Both the position numbers and the translations under genes were made by a program. DNA of 64,000 nt from Mesorhizobium muleiense (GTDB taxonomy: Bacteria; Pseudomonadota; Alphaproteobacteria; Rhizobiales; Rhizobiaceae): contig NZ_FNEE01000005.1 in assembly GCF_900099905.1 (NCBI RefSeq), forward strand, positions 1 through 64,000. Reading direction: 5' to 3'. The notes below the pieces were generated by a model. The model did not search any database. It saw only the letters and a program-made list of their open reading frames with translations, and had not been told where the DNA came from. Each line of letters starts with the position of its first letter. Position 1 is the stretch's first letter. Shown here piece after piece: positions 9,401-18,174 of this stretch.

Positions 9401-9494
9401 AAGTGGTCGAACCAACAATGTCATAGTACAGCGCGGTCACATGCCTGCGCTCCCCTGCAAGCGACCCGGTCTGAACTCGTTCCCTGGTGGTCAT
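6471..9494 (-). CDS. Cyclase-homology / AAA ATPase / TPR signalling protein
   Basis: The 1007-aa protein has three parts. Residues ~18-195 form a class III adenylate/guanylate cyclase homology domain with both metal aspartates (Asp25 in YYDIVGST, Asp69 in QGDGG). The transition-state Asn is replaced by Ala in APALAARIQ, while the Arg is kept. Residues ~212-480 are an AAA_16/MalT-like ATPase, with Walker A GDPGIGKS at 232-239 and Walker B LLLIIEDVHWAD. The C-terminal half is a TPR-like helical array. There is no DNA-binding domain and no signal peptide. It opens the ycaO-tfuA operon and overlaps ycaO by 4 bp, so it may sense a signal or scaffold the modification enzymes. Catalytic activity of the cyclase domain is doubtful because of the missing Asn. 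Confidence 0.85.
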   Translation of the reverse strand: MTTRERVQTGSLAGERRHVTALYYDIVGSTTLLNQLDPEEFGTMQRSLHNGAAALISDYNGYLERVQGDGGCAYFGFPESREDAAECAVAAAIEIVEWCEKLARQSESSLKVRVGITTGVVVVADASKTNLPGATEIIGVAPALAARIQSEAAPNSVAVAEATYRLTMGAFEFEEIGPRHLKGFGEPVLLWRPITRRQQFDRFTAYRRVSAPLIGREDELELFGRRWVRAASGNGQFILLHGDPGIGKSRLIAEFRRDLAAKGVRTLVFQCQPRGNSEPLHPFLEPLRKAIADTTGNADPDRDAVTRYLRSHGSEFSPLNAEIITFLVAGETEGGAGEAWQVDLSDEEIRARVVEAMLSLLTSPSALGPLLLIIEDVHWADTLTKALVAKLSGWIETRPILAAVTSREAIELDGFGDPNVLAVALSGLTAQATAGLISTIWEDSPPDGLVAFIYEKSDGVPLFAEQLALWIRERAKAGLPDRAGLEALLRADSILDLRDLIAARLASLGPLRRVAQIASVLGRQFRRKLLACVLELGHLATPLDEAIEGLVQAGIVRRKSGGMEIRFRHVLIQEAAYESLLKSERQEIHTSVVNLIQSGVAPPLSDETMAWHFGQAGQPLQAARHAIQAAEACDVRSAMQEAENLLDFAEKQLAQAGRNAESNEQLLRLLTVRGPVVAALFGRGSQQARAIYERGVSLCAAIKDRDRAEWFPLYWGWWFTAPDYETQRARSDILVQDLEGSADPEVRLQSLHCAWATNIDAGLHSRCLKCVEQGLVLYDEDRARFNRGRYGGHDAKVCGLGERAFSLWFVGDDNGASESIIAAKRWAEHINHPNSMLHALEFEIELKRYRNDHPGVIAVSERIGDLGRATPGVLAKAALFRAWAQGMSGDAAAGVMAFETGLTRWREIATYEGAPVFEGMRSELFERAGRNDEALSILDSIIAASTSSGQVFWLAELLRQRAVLRHALGESQEAVVADLRRALEISTEQRAAPLASRVRLDLDRLRL

Positions 9495-9987
9495 CGGACG
9501 TCCTGCAACACGCCTGAGATCGCGACGCGGCTTTCTCGGATGTTATCGAAGCTCCATCGCGAGCACTAAGGCTTAGAATAGTCCCATTGGCAACGGCATA
9601 ATATGTTCCTAGCCCACCCGTCTGCTATCCGTTCGCAACCCAGCCATGATCATCAACGCGGGCTTTTAGTTGCAACGACAGGGATGGGGTGCCTTTAGCC
9701 TAACAGGAGCGTCGGCAGGAGGAGCGCGCGTGCGATCCACGTTTGGCGCAATCACGTTTCTAGCGCGCTCACTGGCAAGGTCCGCTTCCGGGATAGGGCC
9801 GCGGGTCTCGGGAATGAGATCAAGCGCAGAGCTGCCATTCAGAATCTGACATGTGGATGTGTCGCCTTCGAATCCGGCACGGGCGATCGAACTTCCGCAA
9901 CCGGCCGAACCAGGTCGTTCAGAAATGCCAGATCGTTCATGAGTTTTGACGAGTTAGAGCATCACGGTCTCCGATCGCAGGCTGTCG
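9495..9987. other. Intergenic region, right edge of the accessory block
   Basis: These 493 bases carry no convincing gene. On the minus strand a 33-codon ORF (9940-9839, MNDLAFLNDL...) lacks a ribosome site. In an adjacent minus-strand frame ~110 codons stay open without any start codon. The two together could be a decayed gene with a frameshift, but no family is recognisable. The promoter of the cyclase/YcaO operon should lie in the left part (9495-9700); no clear -35/-10 pair was found. Confidence 0.4.
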
Positions 9988-10626
9988 CTACCAGCGCACG
10001 AAAAGCCGCCCGCCGAGCGCGCCGAGAGCGGCGAGGATGGCAATCGCGATCGTGTACCAGGTGGCGACGAAAAGCGGCGAGTCGTCGAAGCAGTGTGCGG
10101 CATAGAAGGTTGCCGCCAGCCCGCCGGCGAGCAGGCCCGCAACGGCTCCGGCAAGCACCGGCCGCGTCGGCGCGCCATAGCGCAGCACCGCCAGGAAGAC
10201 GGCAAGCGGACCGATGCCGATCAGCGGAATGAAGGTCAGGCAGATAAGCATGTTGCTGCCGACCAGCCGCCTGCCCCAGTCGGCCGCAGGCACCGAAAGG
10301 AGTTCCAGACCCACGGCTACGGCCACCAGCAGCGGTGCGGCAATCATCCAGGTCGCCGCCCTGCTCGTTGCTGCACCGGGTGTCGACAGGGCGCGGATCA
10401 AGGCGAAGGCGCTGACCGCCAGAGCCGTCGTGAACACAAACTTGGCAACGAAACGCGTCGTATACATGGCGGTGGCGATGTCGGTGCGTGGGCCGATCGC
10501 CAGCCAGAAAACCACCGCCGCGATCAGCGTAGCCGCACCTGCGCCTATCCACCAGGCCGAGCCAAGCGGCATCGCCGTGCTGCGGACATCGGCGTCGAGC
10601 GCCTTGATGAGATCGTCGGTCCTCAT
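9988..10626 (-). CDS. nrsF: NrsF-family membrane anti-sigma factor
   Basis: The 212-aa protein has about six hydrophobic helices after a short cytoplasmic N-terminus that starts MRTDDLIKALDADV, typical of NrsF (DUF1109). Cys129 and Cys179 lie in periplasm-proximal segments. In Caulobacter NrsF two conserved cysteines at comparable positions are needed to release SigF under metal or oxidative stress. The ATG at 10626 is 1 bp after the stop of the sigma gene (TAACATG), showing translational coupling. Its role is to hold the ECF sigma at the membrane until stress. Confidence 0.9.
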   Translation of the reverse strand: MRTDDLIKALDADVRSTAMPLGSAWWIGAGAATLIAAVVFWLAIGPRTDIATAMYTTRFVAKFVFTTALAVSAFALIRALSTPGAATSRAATWMIAAPLLVAVAVGLELLSVPAADWGRRLVGSNMLICLTFIPLIGIGPLAVFLAVLRYGAPTRPVLAGAVAGLLAGGLAATFYAAHCFDDSPLFVATWYTIAIAILAALGALGGRLFVRW

Positions 10627-10627
10627 G

Positions 10628-11179
10628 TTATTCCCGCTTGAATTGTTTGGCCCCGAACCGTTTGGCAATGGCGGCGAGACCGCGATGCAGCGACACGCGC
10701 ACCGCCGTCTCGCTGATACCGAATTTCGCTGCCGTTTCACCAATGGAACGGCCTTCGACCGACACCGACGAAACCACCGAACGCTGCGCCGGCGGCAGGC
10801 CGTCCAGGGCCCGGTTGATGTCGCGCCCGCTGACCGTCTCGGCCTCCGGTTCGGCGAAGGTCTCGGCGATCTCGTCGATCTCGATCTCGATGCGCCGGCC
10901 GCGCCGTCGAAAGGCGTCGATCAGCTTGAAACGCGCTATGGCGTAGACCCAGGGCAGCACAGGTAAATCCTGGCGCCAGGTATGCCGCTTCACATGAATG
11001 GCCAGCAAGGTTTCCTGCACGACATCCTCGGGATCGACCCCGCCCTGAACGATCTTGCGCCTGATGAAGCCGCGAACGAGGGCAGCCGTCCGGCGCAGAA
11101 AGTCGGCGTAGGCCCTTTCATCTCCCGCGATCGCGGCCCGCATCAGCCGGGAAAGCTCGGCCTCGTCCTTGCCGGTCAC
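10628..11179 (-). CDS. sigF: ECF RNA polymerase sigma factor, SigF type
   Basis: The 183-aa protein shows sigma-70 region 2 (DPEDVVQETLLAIH..WRQDLPVLPWVYAIARFKLIDAFRR, about residues 48-92) and region 4 (LPPAQRSVVSSVSVEGRSIGETAAKFGISETAVRVSLHRGL, about 128-170). The start is GTG 11179 with GGGGAG nine bases upstream. It is paired with NrsF in one operon, as in Caulobacter, where SigF drives methionine sulfoxide reductase and related genes under heavy-metal or peroxide stress. A matching promoter lies directly upstream, which suggests autoregulation. No msr gene is seen nearby, so the regulon is elsewhere. Confidence 0.92.
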   Translation of the reverse strand: MTGKDEAELSRLMRAAIAGDERAYADFLRRTAALVRGFIRRKIVQGGVDPEDVVQETLLAIHVKRHTWRQDLPVLPWVYAIARFKLIDAFRRRGRRIEIEIDEIAETFAEPEAETVSGRDINRALDGLPPAQRSVVSSVSVEGRSIGETAAKFGISETAVRVSLHRGLAAIAKRFGAKQFKRE

Positions 11180-11199
11180 AAGAGTTCACTCCCCGATAA

Positions 11200-11225
11200 T
11201 TCGCGCCTCGGCGCTGATTTGTTAC
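11200..11225 (-). promoter_or_regulatory. Probable SigF-dependent promoter of sigF-nrsF
   Basis: Read on the minus strand, GTAACA (11225-11220) and CGAA (11203-11200) are separated by exactly 16 bases. This is the layout I recall for Caulobacter SigF promoters (GTAACC, 16 bp, CGAA), with one mismatch. The CGAA ends 20 bp before the sigF GTG start. Confidence 0.6.
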
Positions 11226-11386
11226 GTGGCCGGCGAAATAATGTCCAAGCCAAAGTAAGGACTATCACGAAGGTTTCACCTCCGGCGCCCGATTACGCAG
11301 CTCACCAATCTTGACTGCACCGATCAGGAATTGATAGTGCAGCCATGCCAAATCAAAGACCATCGAAATCGAGCGGGATGACGTCC

Positions 11387-12394
11387 ATGAAACATGCTCT
11401 TTCCGTCCTTGCCGGAGCCACAGCACTTGCAATCAGCCTGGTCGCCAGCCCGGTTATGGCCCAGGACAGCGGCATCGTCGTCTACAATGCCCAGCATGAG
11501 AGCCTGACCAATGCCTGGGTGGAAGGTTTCACCAAGGAAACCGGCATCAAGGTTACCGTCCGCCACGGCGGCGACAGCGATTTTTCCAACCAGATCGTCG
11601 CCGAAGGCGCCGCCTCGCCGGCCGACGTGTTCCTGACGGAAAACTCGCCCGCGATGGTGCTGGTAGAATCAGCCGGCCTGTTCGCGCCAGTCGACGCCGA
11701 CACGCTGGCGCAGATTCCCAAGGAGTACCAGCCGGCCAGCGGCAAGTGGGTAGGCATCGCCGCGCGCAGCACCGTCTTTGCTTACAACAAGACCAAACTG
11801 ACCGCCGAGCAGTTACCCAAGTCGCTGCTTGAACTCGCCGATCCGAGCTGGAAGGGACGCTGGGCCGCTTCGCCGTCCGGCGCCGATTTCCAGGCGATCG
11901 TCAGCGCGCTTTTGCAGCTTAGGGGTGAGGCCGCAACGGCCGACTGGCTGAAGGCGATGAAGGCGAACTTCACCGCCTACAAAGGCAACAGCACGGTGAT
12001 GAAGGCGGTCAATGCCGGCGAGGTCGATGGCGGCGTGATCTATCACTATTATTACTACGGCGACCAGGCCAAGACCGGCGAGAACAGCAAGAATGTCGGG
12101 CTGCATTATTTCAAGAACCAGGATCCCGGCGCCTTCGTCTCGGTTTCCGGCGGGGGCGTTCTGGCCTCCAGCAAGCACCCGAAGGAAGCCCAGGCCTTCC
12201 TGAAATGGGTGACCGGCAAGGGTGGTCAGGACGTGCTGAAGACCGGCAATTCCTTCGAATACGCGGTCGGCAAGGGCGCGGAGTCCAATCCGGCGCTGGT
12301 GCCGCTGGCCGATCTGCAGGCGCCGAAGGTCGACGCGACGACGCTGAACTCCAAAGAGGTGACCGACCTGATGACGGCAGCCGGCTTGCTTTAG
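11387..12394 (+). CDS. fbpA: Fe(III) ABC transporter, periplasmic binding protein
   Basis: The mature protein binds ferric iron in the periplasm and delivers it to the FbpBC transporter encoded next. The sequence begins with a Sec signal peptide (MKHALSVLAGATALAISLVASPVMAQ, cleaved after AQ or MA). The binding-protein fold starts with IVVYNAQHESLTNAW. The tyrosine cluster YHYYYYGD near residue 230 corresponds to the iron-coordinating tyrosines of FbpA/FutA proteins. ATG 11387 is preferred because it gives a normal signal peptide; in-frame ATGs at 11378 and 11345 are possible. The length (335 aa) is usual. No Irr or RirA box was recognised upstream. Confidence 0.9.
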   Translation: MKHALSVLAGATALAISLVASPVMAQDSGIVVYNAQHESLTNAWVEGFTKETGIKVTVRHGGDSDFSNQIVAEGAASPADVFLTENSPAMVLVESAGLFAPVDADTLAQIPKEYQPASGKWVGIAARSTVFAYNKTKLTAEQLPKSLLELADPSWKGRWAASPSGADFQAIVSALLQLRGEAATADWLKAMKANFTAYKGNSTVMKAVNAGEVDGGVIYHYYYYGDQAKTGENSKNVGLHYFKNQDPGAFVSVSGGGVLASSKHPKEAQAFLKWVTGKGGQDVLKTGNSFEYAVGKGAESNPALVPLADLQAPKVDATTLNSKEVTDLMTAAGLL

Positions 12395-12568
12395 TTCGCG
12401 TTCGTCCTAAAACGGCAGCCGACTGCGCTCCTGCGGGAATTCGCTTCCGCAGGAGCGCTCTGTTTTCGAGGTGGCATTCGTCCATGACGACAAGCTGCGT
12501 TTTTGGCCGTGTTTGCGGCTCTGCGATCGTTTCCGCCACCGGGCGGCAACGGCTCGGCGTCTGAGCTG

Positions 12569-14155
12569 ATGCTGCCTGCGGCCGACCTTGCACGTTCAGG
12601 CTTGCCAACCGGCATGGTGGCTGTGCATTGGAGGCGCCGGCGGCCGATATCCTGGATTTCGCTCGCCGCCATCCTGGTCTCACTGTTCTCGCTGCTGCCG
12701 CTCGCCTTCATCATCTGGATTGCCGTGCAGACTGGCTGGGACACCGTATCGGCACTGGTCTTCCGGCCACGTGTTGGCGAGCTCCTGGTCAACACCCTGC
12801 TTTTGGTGGTGCTGGCGGTGCCGATCTGCATCGTGCTCTCGGTGGCGCTGGCCTGGCTGACCGAACGCAGCAGCCTTCCCGGTGCCCGGCTGTGGGCCTG
12901 GCTGTCGGTGGCGCCGCTCGCCATCCCCGCCTTCGTCCACAGCTACGCCTGGATTACCCTGGTGCCGGGACTGCACGGGCTGTGGGCCGGCGTACTGGTT
13001 TCCGTCGTCGCCTATTTCCCGTTCCTCTATCTGCCGGTGGCGGCAGCCTTGCGCCGGCTCGATCCTGCTCTCGAAGATGCCGCTGCAGCCGTCGGCCTCG
13101 GGCCATGGCGCGTGTTCCGGCGGGTGGTGCTGCCGCAGCTCAGGCTCGCCATCTGCGGCGGCTCGCTGCTGGTCGGCCTGCATCTCCTGGCCGAATATGG
13201 CCTCTACGTGTTCATCCGCTTCGATACCTTCACCACCGCGATCGTCGACCAGTTCCAGTCGACCTTCAACGGCCCCGCCGCCAACATGCTGGCTGCGGTG
13301 CTGGTGACATGCTGTTTCGTGCTGCTCGGGATCGAAGTGCTGGTGCGCGGCGAGGAGCGCTATGCCCGCGTCGGCTCGGGCGCCGCGCGGCAGCAGCAAC
13401 GCACAAGGCTCGGCCGCGCCACCATCCCGTGCTTGGCTCTGCCCGTCGTCACCGCGCTGCTGGCGCTTGGCGTGCCGTTCGTCACCATCGGCCGCTGGCT
13501 TGTGGCCGGCGGCACCGATGTCTGGCGCCTCGATGAGATCGGCCTGGCGCTCGGCCAGACCCTGTTCCTGGCGCTCGCCGGCGCCCTACTCGCCACAATC
13601 GCCGCCATGCCGATGGCCTGGATCTCGATCCGCGCGCCGGGGCCGCTGCAGCGCCTTCTGGAGGGCTGCAACTACATCGTCGGCTCGCTGCCAGGCGTCG
13701 TCGTGGCGCTGGCGCTGGTCACCATCACGGTGCGCATCGCCCTGCCGCTCTATCAGACCCTGTTCACGATCCTCGTTGCCTATGCGCTGATGTTCCTGCC
13801 GCGCGCCCTGATCAGCCTGCGAGCGTCGATCGCGCAGGCGCCGGTCGAGCTCGAGCGCGCCGCCGCCAGTCTCGGCCGGTCACCGCTCAAGGCGCTGTGG
13901 TCGACGACGATCCGCCTGTCGGCGCCGGGTGCCGCGGCGGGCATGGCGCTGGTGGCGCTCGGCATCATGAATGAATTGACCGCCACCCAGATGCTGGCGC
14001 CCAACGGCACCCGCACGCTGGCGATGGCGTTCTGGGCCCACAGCGGCGAGATCGACTATGCGTCCGCCGCACCTTACGCGCTCATCATGGTGGCGATGTC
14101 GCTGCCGCTGACCTGGCTGCTCTACGTCCAGTCGAAGCGGATGGCCGGACGATGA
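12569..14155 (+). CDS. fbpB: Fe(III) ABC transporter permease, two fused membrane domains
   Basis: A protein of ~528 aa contains two homologous BPD_transp_1 permease units, about 12 membrane helices in all, as in FbpB/SfuB. The EAA loops that contact the ATPase are visible: [25 protein letters not shown] in the first half and [25 protein letters not shown] in the second. The start is uncertain. ATG 12569 is chosen; an upstream TTG (12503) and ATG 12614 are in frame and none has a good ribosome site. The gene follows fbpA by ~175 bp and overlaps fbpC by 4 bp (ATGA). Confidence 0.88.
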   Translation: MLPAADLARSGLPTGMVAVHWRRRRPISWISLAAILVSLFSLLPLAFIIWIAVQTGWDTVSALVFRPRVGELLVNTLLLVVLAVPICIVLSVALAWLTERSSLPGARLWAWLSVAPLAIPAFVHSYAWITLVPGLHGLWAGVLVSVVAYFPFLYLPVAAALRRLDPALEDAAAAVGLGPWRVFRRVVLPQLRLAICGGSLLVGLHLLAEYGLYVFIRFDTFTTAIVDQFQSTFNGPAANMLAAVLVTCCFVLLGIEVLVRGEERYARVGSGAARQQQRTRLGRATIPCLALPVVTALLALGVPFVTIGRWLVAGGTDVWRLDEIGLALGQTLFLALAGALLATIAAMPMAWISIRAPGPLQRLLEGCNYIVGSLPGVVVALALVTITVRIALPLYQTLFTILVAYALMFLPRALISLRASIAQAPVELERAAASLGRSPLKALWSTTIRLSAPGAAAGMALVALGIMNELTATQMLAPNGTRTLAMAFWAHSGEIDYASAAPYALIMVAMSLPLTWLLYVQSKRMAGR

Positions 14156-15234
14156 GCTTCCTCGAGCTCACCGATGTGCACAAACACTACGGCCCGGTGG
14201 CCGCACTGGCCGGCGTCGACCTCAGCGTGGCCAGCGGCAGCCGCACGGCGATCGTCGGGCCGTCCGGCTGCGGCAAGACGACCTTGCTGCGGCTGATCGC
14301 CGGTTTTGAGGCGCCGGACCAGGGTCGCATCGTGCTCGACGGCGAGGTACTGGCCAATGGCGGCGCCGCGGTGCCGGCATATCGGCGCGGCATCGGCGTG
14401 GTGGCGCAGGACGGCGCCCTGTTCCCGCATCTGAGCATCGCCGCCAATATCGGTTTCGGCATGCGGCATCACCAGGACAAGCGCAGCGAGCGTATCGCCG
14501 AGCTCGCCTATATCGTCGGGCTCGACAAGGCGATCCTGAAACGGCGGCCGCACGAGCTCTCAGGCGGTCAGCAGCAGCGTGTGGCGCTGGCCCGCGCCAT
14601 GGCCATGAAGCCGCGGCTGATGCTGCTCGACGAGCCGTTCTCGGCGCTTGACACCGGCCTGCGCGCCTCGATGCGCAAGGCGGTGGCCGAGCTTCTGGAG
14701 GCCGCCGGCATCACCACGATCCTGGTCACCCACGACCAGGCCGAGGCGCTGTCCTTTGCCAGCCAGGTCGCGGTGATGCGCGACGGCAAATTCTCGCAGG
14801 TCGGCACGCCGCGCGAGCTTTATCTCAAGCCGAAGGACCGGATGGTCGCCGAATTCCTCGGCGACGCCATCATCCTGCCGGCCAGGATCGCGGACGGCTT
14901 CGCCAGCTCGCCGCTCGGCCGCATCGCCGTCGACAGCACCGAGCGGCGCGATCTCGTCCGCATCATGCTGCGGCCGGAACAGGTGCTTTTGAAACGGACA
15001 TCGCGCGAAGGCATGTCGGGCACGCCGGACATGCTGTTCGGCGAAGTCACGGAGTCCGAATTCGCCGGCTCGATGTGCACCATCGCAGTGCGGCTCTTGA
15101 ACAGTCCCGATCCGCCGGACGCAGCCGCGATCGGCAACACGCCACTGGTCCTGCGCAAGCCGGGCATGGACACACCGACGGTTGGCGAGATCGTCCGGCT
15201 GACGGTGTCAGGCAAGGCGCATGTGTTTGCCTGA
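14152..15234 (+). CDS. fbpC: Fe(III) ABC transporter ATP-binding protein
   Basis: The 360-aa ATPase energises the FbpAB system. Walker A is GPSGCGKTT (about residues 38-46), the Q-loop is [12 protein letters not shown], the signature is [14 protein letters not shown], Walker B is [13 protein letters not shown] and the switch His is in [10 protein letters not shown]. The C-terminal ~120 residues form a TOBE-like regulatory domain. ATG 14152 overlaps the permease stop. It completes an fbpABC operon on the plus strand and converges on the ugp operon, with a 39-bp gap. Confidence 0.93.
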   Translation: MSFLELTDVHKHYGPVAALAGVDLSVASGSRTAIVGPSGCGKTTLLRLIAGFEAPDQGRIVLDGEVLANGGAAVPAYRRGIGVVAQDGALFPHLSIAANIGFGMRHHQDKRSERIAELAYIVGLDKAILKRRPHELSGGQQQRVALARAMAMKPRLMLLDEPFSALDTGLRASMRKAVAELLEAAGITTILVTHDQAEALSFASQVAVMRDGKFSQVGTPRELYLKPKDRMVAEFLGDAIILPARIADGFASSPLGRIAVDSTERRDLVRIMLRPEQVLLKRTSREGMSGTPDMLFGEVTESEFAGSMCTIAVRLLNSPDPPDAAAIGNTPLVLRKPGMDTPTVGEIVRLTVSGKAHVFA

Positions 15235-15273
15235 ACGCTCGGGTAGCGCGCCGATCAGGCCGACAGGCCGGCT

Positions 15274-16341
15274 TCAATCGACCCGCTTGCCGGCCTGATC
15301 GAACCAGTGCAGCTTTTCGGCTTTGCCCACGACACGCAACTGGTCGCCGGGCTTTGCGGTGGCGCGCCCTGAGACGCGCACGATGATACGGCTGCCGGCT
15401 GCGGCGCAGTGAAGAAAGCTTTCGGCCCCGACCGGCTCGACCGCTTCGACTGCCGCCGGCAGGACGAGCGCACCGGGCAGCGCCTCCGCATTGAAGGTGA
15501 CGTCGGCATCTTCAGGGCGAAACCCCAGCGTCACGGCTTGCGTTCCGGGAGCCGCAAAGCCGATCGCGGTGCCGTCAGCCAGTATCGGGCCTGAGGAACT
15601 TCCGGTCAGCGCCAGGAGGTTCATCGGCGGCGCGCCGATGAAGGAAGCGACGAAGATCGACGCCGGCTTTTCGTAGATGTCGAGCGGCGCGCCCGTTTGC
15701 TCGACCAACCCGGCGTTCATGACAACAAGGATGTCGGCCAGCGTCATCGCCTCGAGCTGGTCGTGGGTGACATAGACCGAGGTGACGCCGAGCGTGCGCT
15801 GCAAGTTCTTGATCTCGACCCGCATCTGCCCGCGCAATTTGGCATCGAGATTGCTGAGCGGCTCGTCGAACAGGAAGACTTTCGGATTGCGCACGATGGC
15901 GCGGCCCATGGCGACACGCTGGCGTTGACCGCCGGAAAGCTCGCGCGGCCGCCGGTCGAGCAGCGCCGAAAGCTCCAGCACCTTGGCGGTCGAACGCACC
16001 CTGCTGTCGATCTCGTCCTTCGGCGTGCCGCGATTGCGAAGGCCATAGGCCATGTTGTCATAGACTTTCATATGCGGGTAAAGCGCGTAGTTCTGGAACA
16101 CCATGGCGATGTCGCGCTCGGTCGGGCCGATGGCGTTGACCACCTTGCCGTCGATGGCGACCGTACCGGCGGAAATGGTCTCCAAACCGGCGATCATCCT
16201 CAGCAGCGTGGACTTGCCGCAGCCGGAGGGGCCGACCAGCACGCAAAGCTCCTTGTCGGGAATGGCGATGGAGACGCCCTTAACGGCTTCGACGCCGCTC
16301 GGATAGACCTTCTTCACATCCTTCAGATCGACGGTCGCCAT
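15274..16341 (-). CDS. ugpC: sn-glycerol-3-phosphate ABC transporter ATP-binding protein
   Basis: The 355-aa MalK-like ATPase belongs to the CUT1 family. Walker [10 protein letters not shown] lies at about 38-46, the Q-loop is [12 protein letters not shown], the signature is [14 protein letters not shown], Walker B is [12 protein letters not shown] and the switch His is in [14 protein letters not shown] domain (GFRPEDA...) fills the C-terminus. It is the last gene of ugpBAEC on the minus strand, 7 bp after ugpE. The operon imports glycerol-3-phosphate and its diesters as carbon and phosphate source. Confidence 0.93.
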   Translation of the reverse strand: MATVDLKDVKKVYPSGVEAVKGVSIAIPDKELCVLVGPSGCGKSTLLRMIAGLETISAGTVAIDGKVVNAIGPTERDIAMVFQNYALYPHMKVYDNMAYGLRNRGTPKDEIDSRVRSTAKVLELSALLDRRPRELSGGQRQRVAMGRAIVRNPKVFLFDEPLSNLDAKLRGQMRVEIKNLQRTLGVTSVYVTHDQLEAMTLADILVVMNAGLVEQTGAPLDIYEKPASIFVASFIGAPPMNLLALTGSSSGPILADGTAIGFAAPGTQAVTLGFRPEDADVTFNAEALPGALVLPAAVEAVEPVGAESFLHCAAAGSRIIVRVSGRATAKPGDQLRVVGKAEKLHWFDQAGKRVD

Positions 16342-16348
16342 CAGCTTC

Positions 16349-17197
16349 TCACTTTTCGGATTCGACCAAGCCGCGCACGAACCAGCGTTGCATCAGCACC
16401 ACCACCAGGATCGGCGGCACGATGGCCAGCATCGCGGTGACCATGACCAGGTGCCATTCGGTATCGGCATCGGCAAAGGAAACCATCTTTCTCAACGCGA
16501 TGACGATGGTGTTCATGTCGTTGCTGTTGGTGACCAGCAGCGGCCAAAGATACTGCGTCCAGCCATAGATGAAGAGGATGACGAACAGCGCCGCGATGTT
16601 GGTGCGCGACAATGGCAACAGGATATCGAAGAAGAAGCGCCATGGCCCGGCGCCGTCGACGCGCGCCGCCTCGACCAATTCGCCCGGTATGGTCATGAAG
16701 AACTGGCGGAACAGCAGCGTCGCGGTGGCCGAGGCGATCAGCGGGATGATCAGGCCGGCATAGGTGTCGATCATGCCGAGATCTACCATGACCTTGTAGG
16801 TCGGAAGGATGCGCACTTCCACCGGAAGCATCAAGGTGATGAAGATCAGCCAGAAGAAGGTCATGCGCAGCGGGAAGCGGAAGAACACGATCGCATAGGC
16901 CGACAGGATCGAGATGCAGATCTTTCCCACCGCAACGCCGAGCGCCATGATCGTGGTGTTGAGGAGCAGTTGGCCGACGCTGACACCGCCGATGCGGCCA
17001 ATGCCGCCGAACAGCGCCTCGCTGTAGTTGTTCCAGAGCTGGCCGCCGGGCAAGAGCGGCAGCGGCGGCCTGAGGATGGTTTGCAACGTGTGTGTCGAGG
17101 CAACGAACGTGTAGTAGATCGGGAAAGCCACGATCAATATGCCGAGGATAAGCACGGCATGGGCGATGAAGGTACGGAGCGGGGACTGGCCGATCAT
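16349..17197 (-). CDS. ugpE: sn-glycerol-3-phosphate ABC transporter permease UgpE
   Basis: The 282-aa inner-membrane permease has six predicted helices and an EAA loop, [26 protein letters not shown], around residues 180-205. It pairs with UgpA to form the channel. The N-terminus ([34 protein letters not shown]) is the expected UgpE start. It lies 8 bp after ugpA. Confidence 0.93.
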   Translation of the reverse strand: MIGQSPLRTFIAHAVLILGILIVAFPIYYTFVASTHTLQTILRPPLPLLPGGQLWNNYSEALFGGIGRIGGVSVGQLLLNTTIMALGVAVGKICISILSAYAIVFFRFPLRMTFFWLIFITLMLPVEVRILPTYKVMVDLGMIDTYAGLIIPLIASATATLLFRQFFMTIPGELVEAARVDGAGPWRFFFDILLPLSRTNIAALFVILFIYGWTQYLWPLLVTNSNDMNTIVIALRKMVSFADADTEWHLVMVTAMLAIVPPILVVVLMQRWFVRGLVESEK

Positions 17198-17205
17198 CGC
17201 TGCCC

Positions 17206-18090
17206 TCAGCCGTAATGGACTTTGCGTTCCACGTAGCGGAACTGGATAGCGGTGAGCGCAATGACGATCGCCATCAGGATGACCGACTGCGCCGCCGACT
17301 CGCCCAGGATCAGATTGACGAAGCCGTCATTGTAGACCTTGTAGACCAGCGTCTCGGTCGCCTTGCCCGGCCCGCCGCCGGTGACGGCATGAACGATGCC
17401 GAACGTATCGAACAGGGCATAGACGGTGTTGACGACCAGCAGGAAAAAGGTGGTCGGCGCGAGCAGCGGGAAGACGATGGTCCAGAAGCGCTTGGTCTCG
17501 CCGGCGCCGTCCATGGCCGCCGCCTCGATCAGCGTTTTCGGCACTGCCTGCAGACCGGCGACGAAGAACAGGAAATTGTAGCTGATCTGCTTCCAGGCAG
17601 CCGCCGACACCAGCAGGATCATGGCGTGGGTTCCGTTGAGCAGCGGATCCCATGCGATGCCGAGGCTTCTCAGCAAATACGCCAACGAGCCGATCGAAGG
17701 ATTGAACAGAAACAGCCACAGCATGCCGGCAATCGCCGGCGCCACGGCATAAGGCCATATCAACAGCGTGCGGTAGAGGCCTTTGCCGCGCACCGCCTTC
17801 TCGGCCATGACCGCAAGCAAAAGGGCCACGCACATCGCGACGATCGCGGTCGCAAGCGAGAACACCACGGTGACCTTGATCGAATTGAGGTAGGCCGGAT
17901 CGGCCAGCACCTTGCGGAAATTGGCAAACCAGACGAACCTGGTCCTCAGCCCGAACGGATCCTGTCTGAGCATCGACTGGTAAAGCGCCTGACCGGCCGG
18001 CCAGTAGAAGAAAACCAGTGTTATGGCGAGTTGTGGCGCCACCAGAAGGTAGGGCAGGATCTTGTTGGGAAAGACGACGCGTGGAGACAG
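17206..18090 (-). CDS. ugpA: sn-glycerol-3-phosphate ABC transporter permease UgpA, probable CTG start
   Basis: The 294-aa UgpA permease has the EAA loop [26 protein letters not shown] and the typical [13 protein letters not shown] periplasmic start of the first loop. The first standard start codon (GTG 18042) would cut the first helix, beginning at [14 protein letters not shown]. Sixteen conserved residues ([15 protein letters not shown]) are encoded upstream in frame. They follow a CTG at 18090 that has AAGGA six bases before it, and no ATG, GTG or TTG is available in that stretch. CTG is therefore proposed as start. An exact 24-bp palindrome separates the gene from ugpB. Confidence 0.88.
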   Translation of the reverse strand: MSPRVVFPNKILPYLLVAPQLAITLVFFYWPAGQALYQSMLRQDPFGLRTRFVWFANFRKVLADPAYLNSIKVTVVFSLATAIVAMCVALLLAVMAEKAVRGKGLYRTLLIWPYAVAPAIAGMLWLFLFNPSIGSLAYLLRSLGIAWDPLLNGTHAMILLVSAAAWKQISYNFLFFVAGLQAVPKTLIEAAAMDGAGETKRFWTIVFPLLAPTTFFLLVVNTVYALFDTFGIVHAVTGGGPGKATETLVYKVYNDGFVNLILGESAAQSVILMAIVIALTAIQFRYVERKVHYG

Positions 18091-18117
18091 GCTGATTTCC
18101 TTCGCTATCTCGGGAGA

Positions 18118-18141
18118 CGCCCACGCGAGCTCGCGTGGGCG
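18118..18141 (-). promoter_or_regulatory. Perfect 24-bp palindrome between ugpB and ugpA
   Basis: CGCCCACGCGAG is followed directly by its exact reverse complement CTCGCGTGGGCG. In RNA this forms a strong hairpin 33 bp after the ugpB stop, without a T run. Such structures often protect the 3' end of the binding-protein message and explain higher UgpB than permease levels. Confidence 0.7.
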
Positions 18142-18174
18142 ATATTCAAACCGACACCAACCGAGATAATCTCG

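Noticed and set aside
9839..9940. 33-codon minus-strand ORF (MNDLAFLNDL...) as a RiPP precursor or gene
   Set aside because: No ribosome site, not in the YcaO operon, and an adjacent frame stays open without a start; more like chance or a decayed gene.
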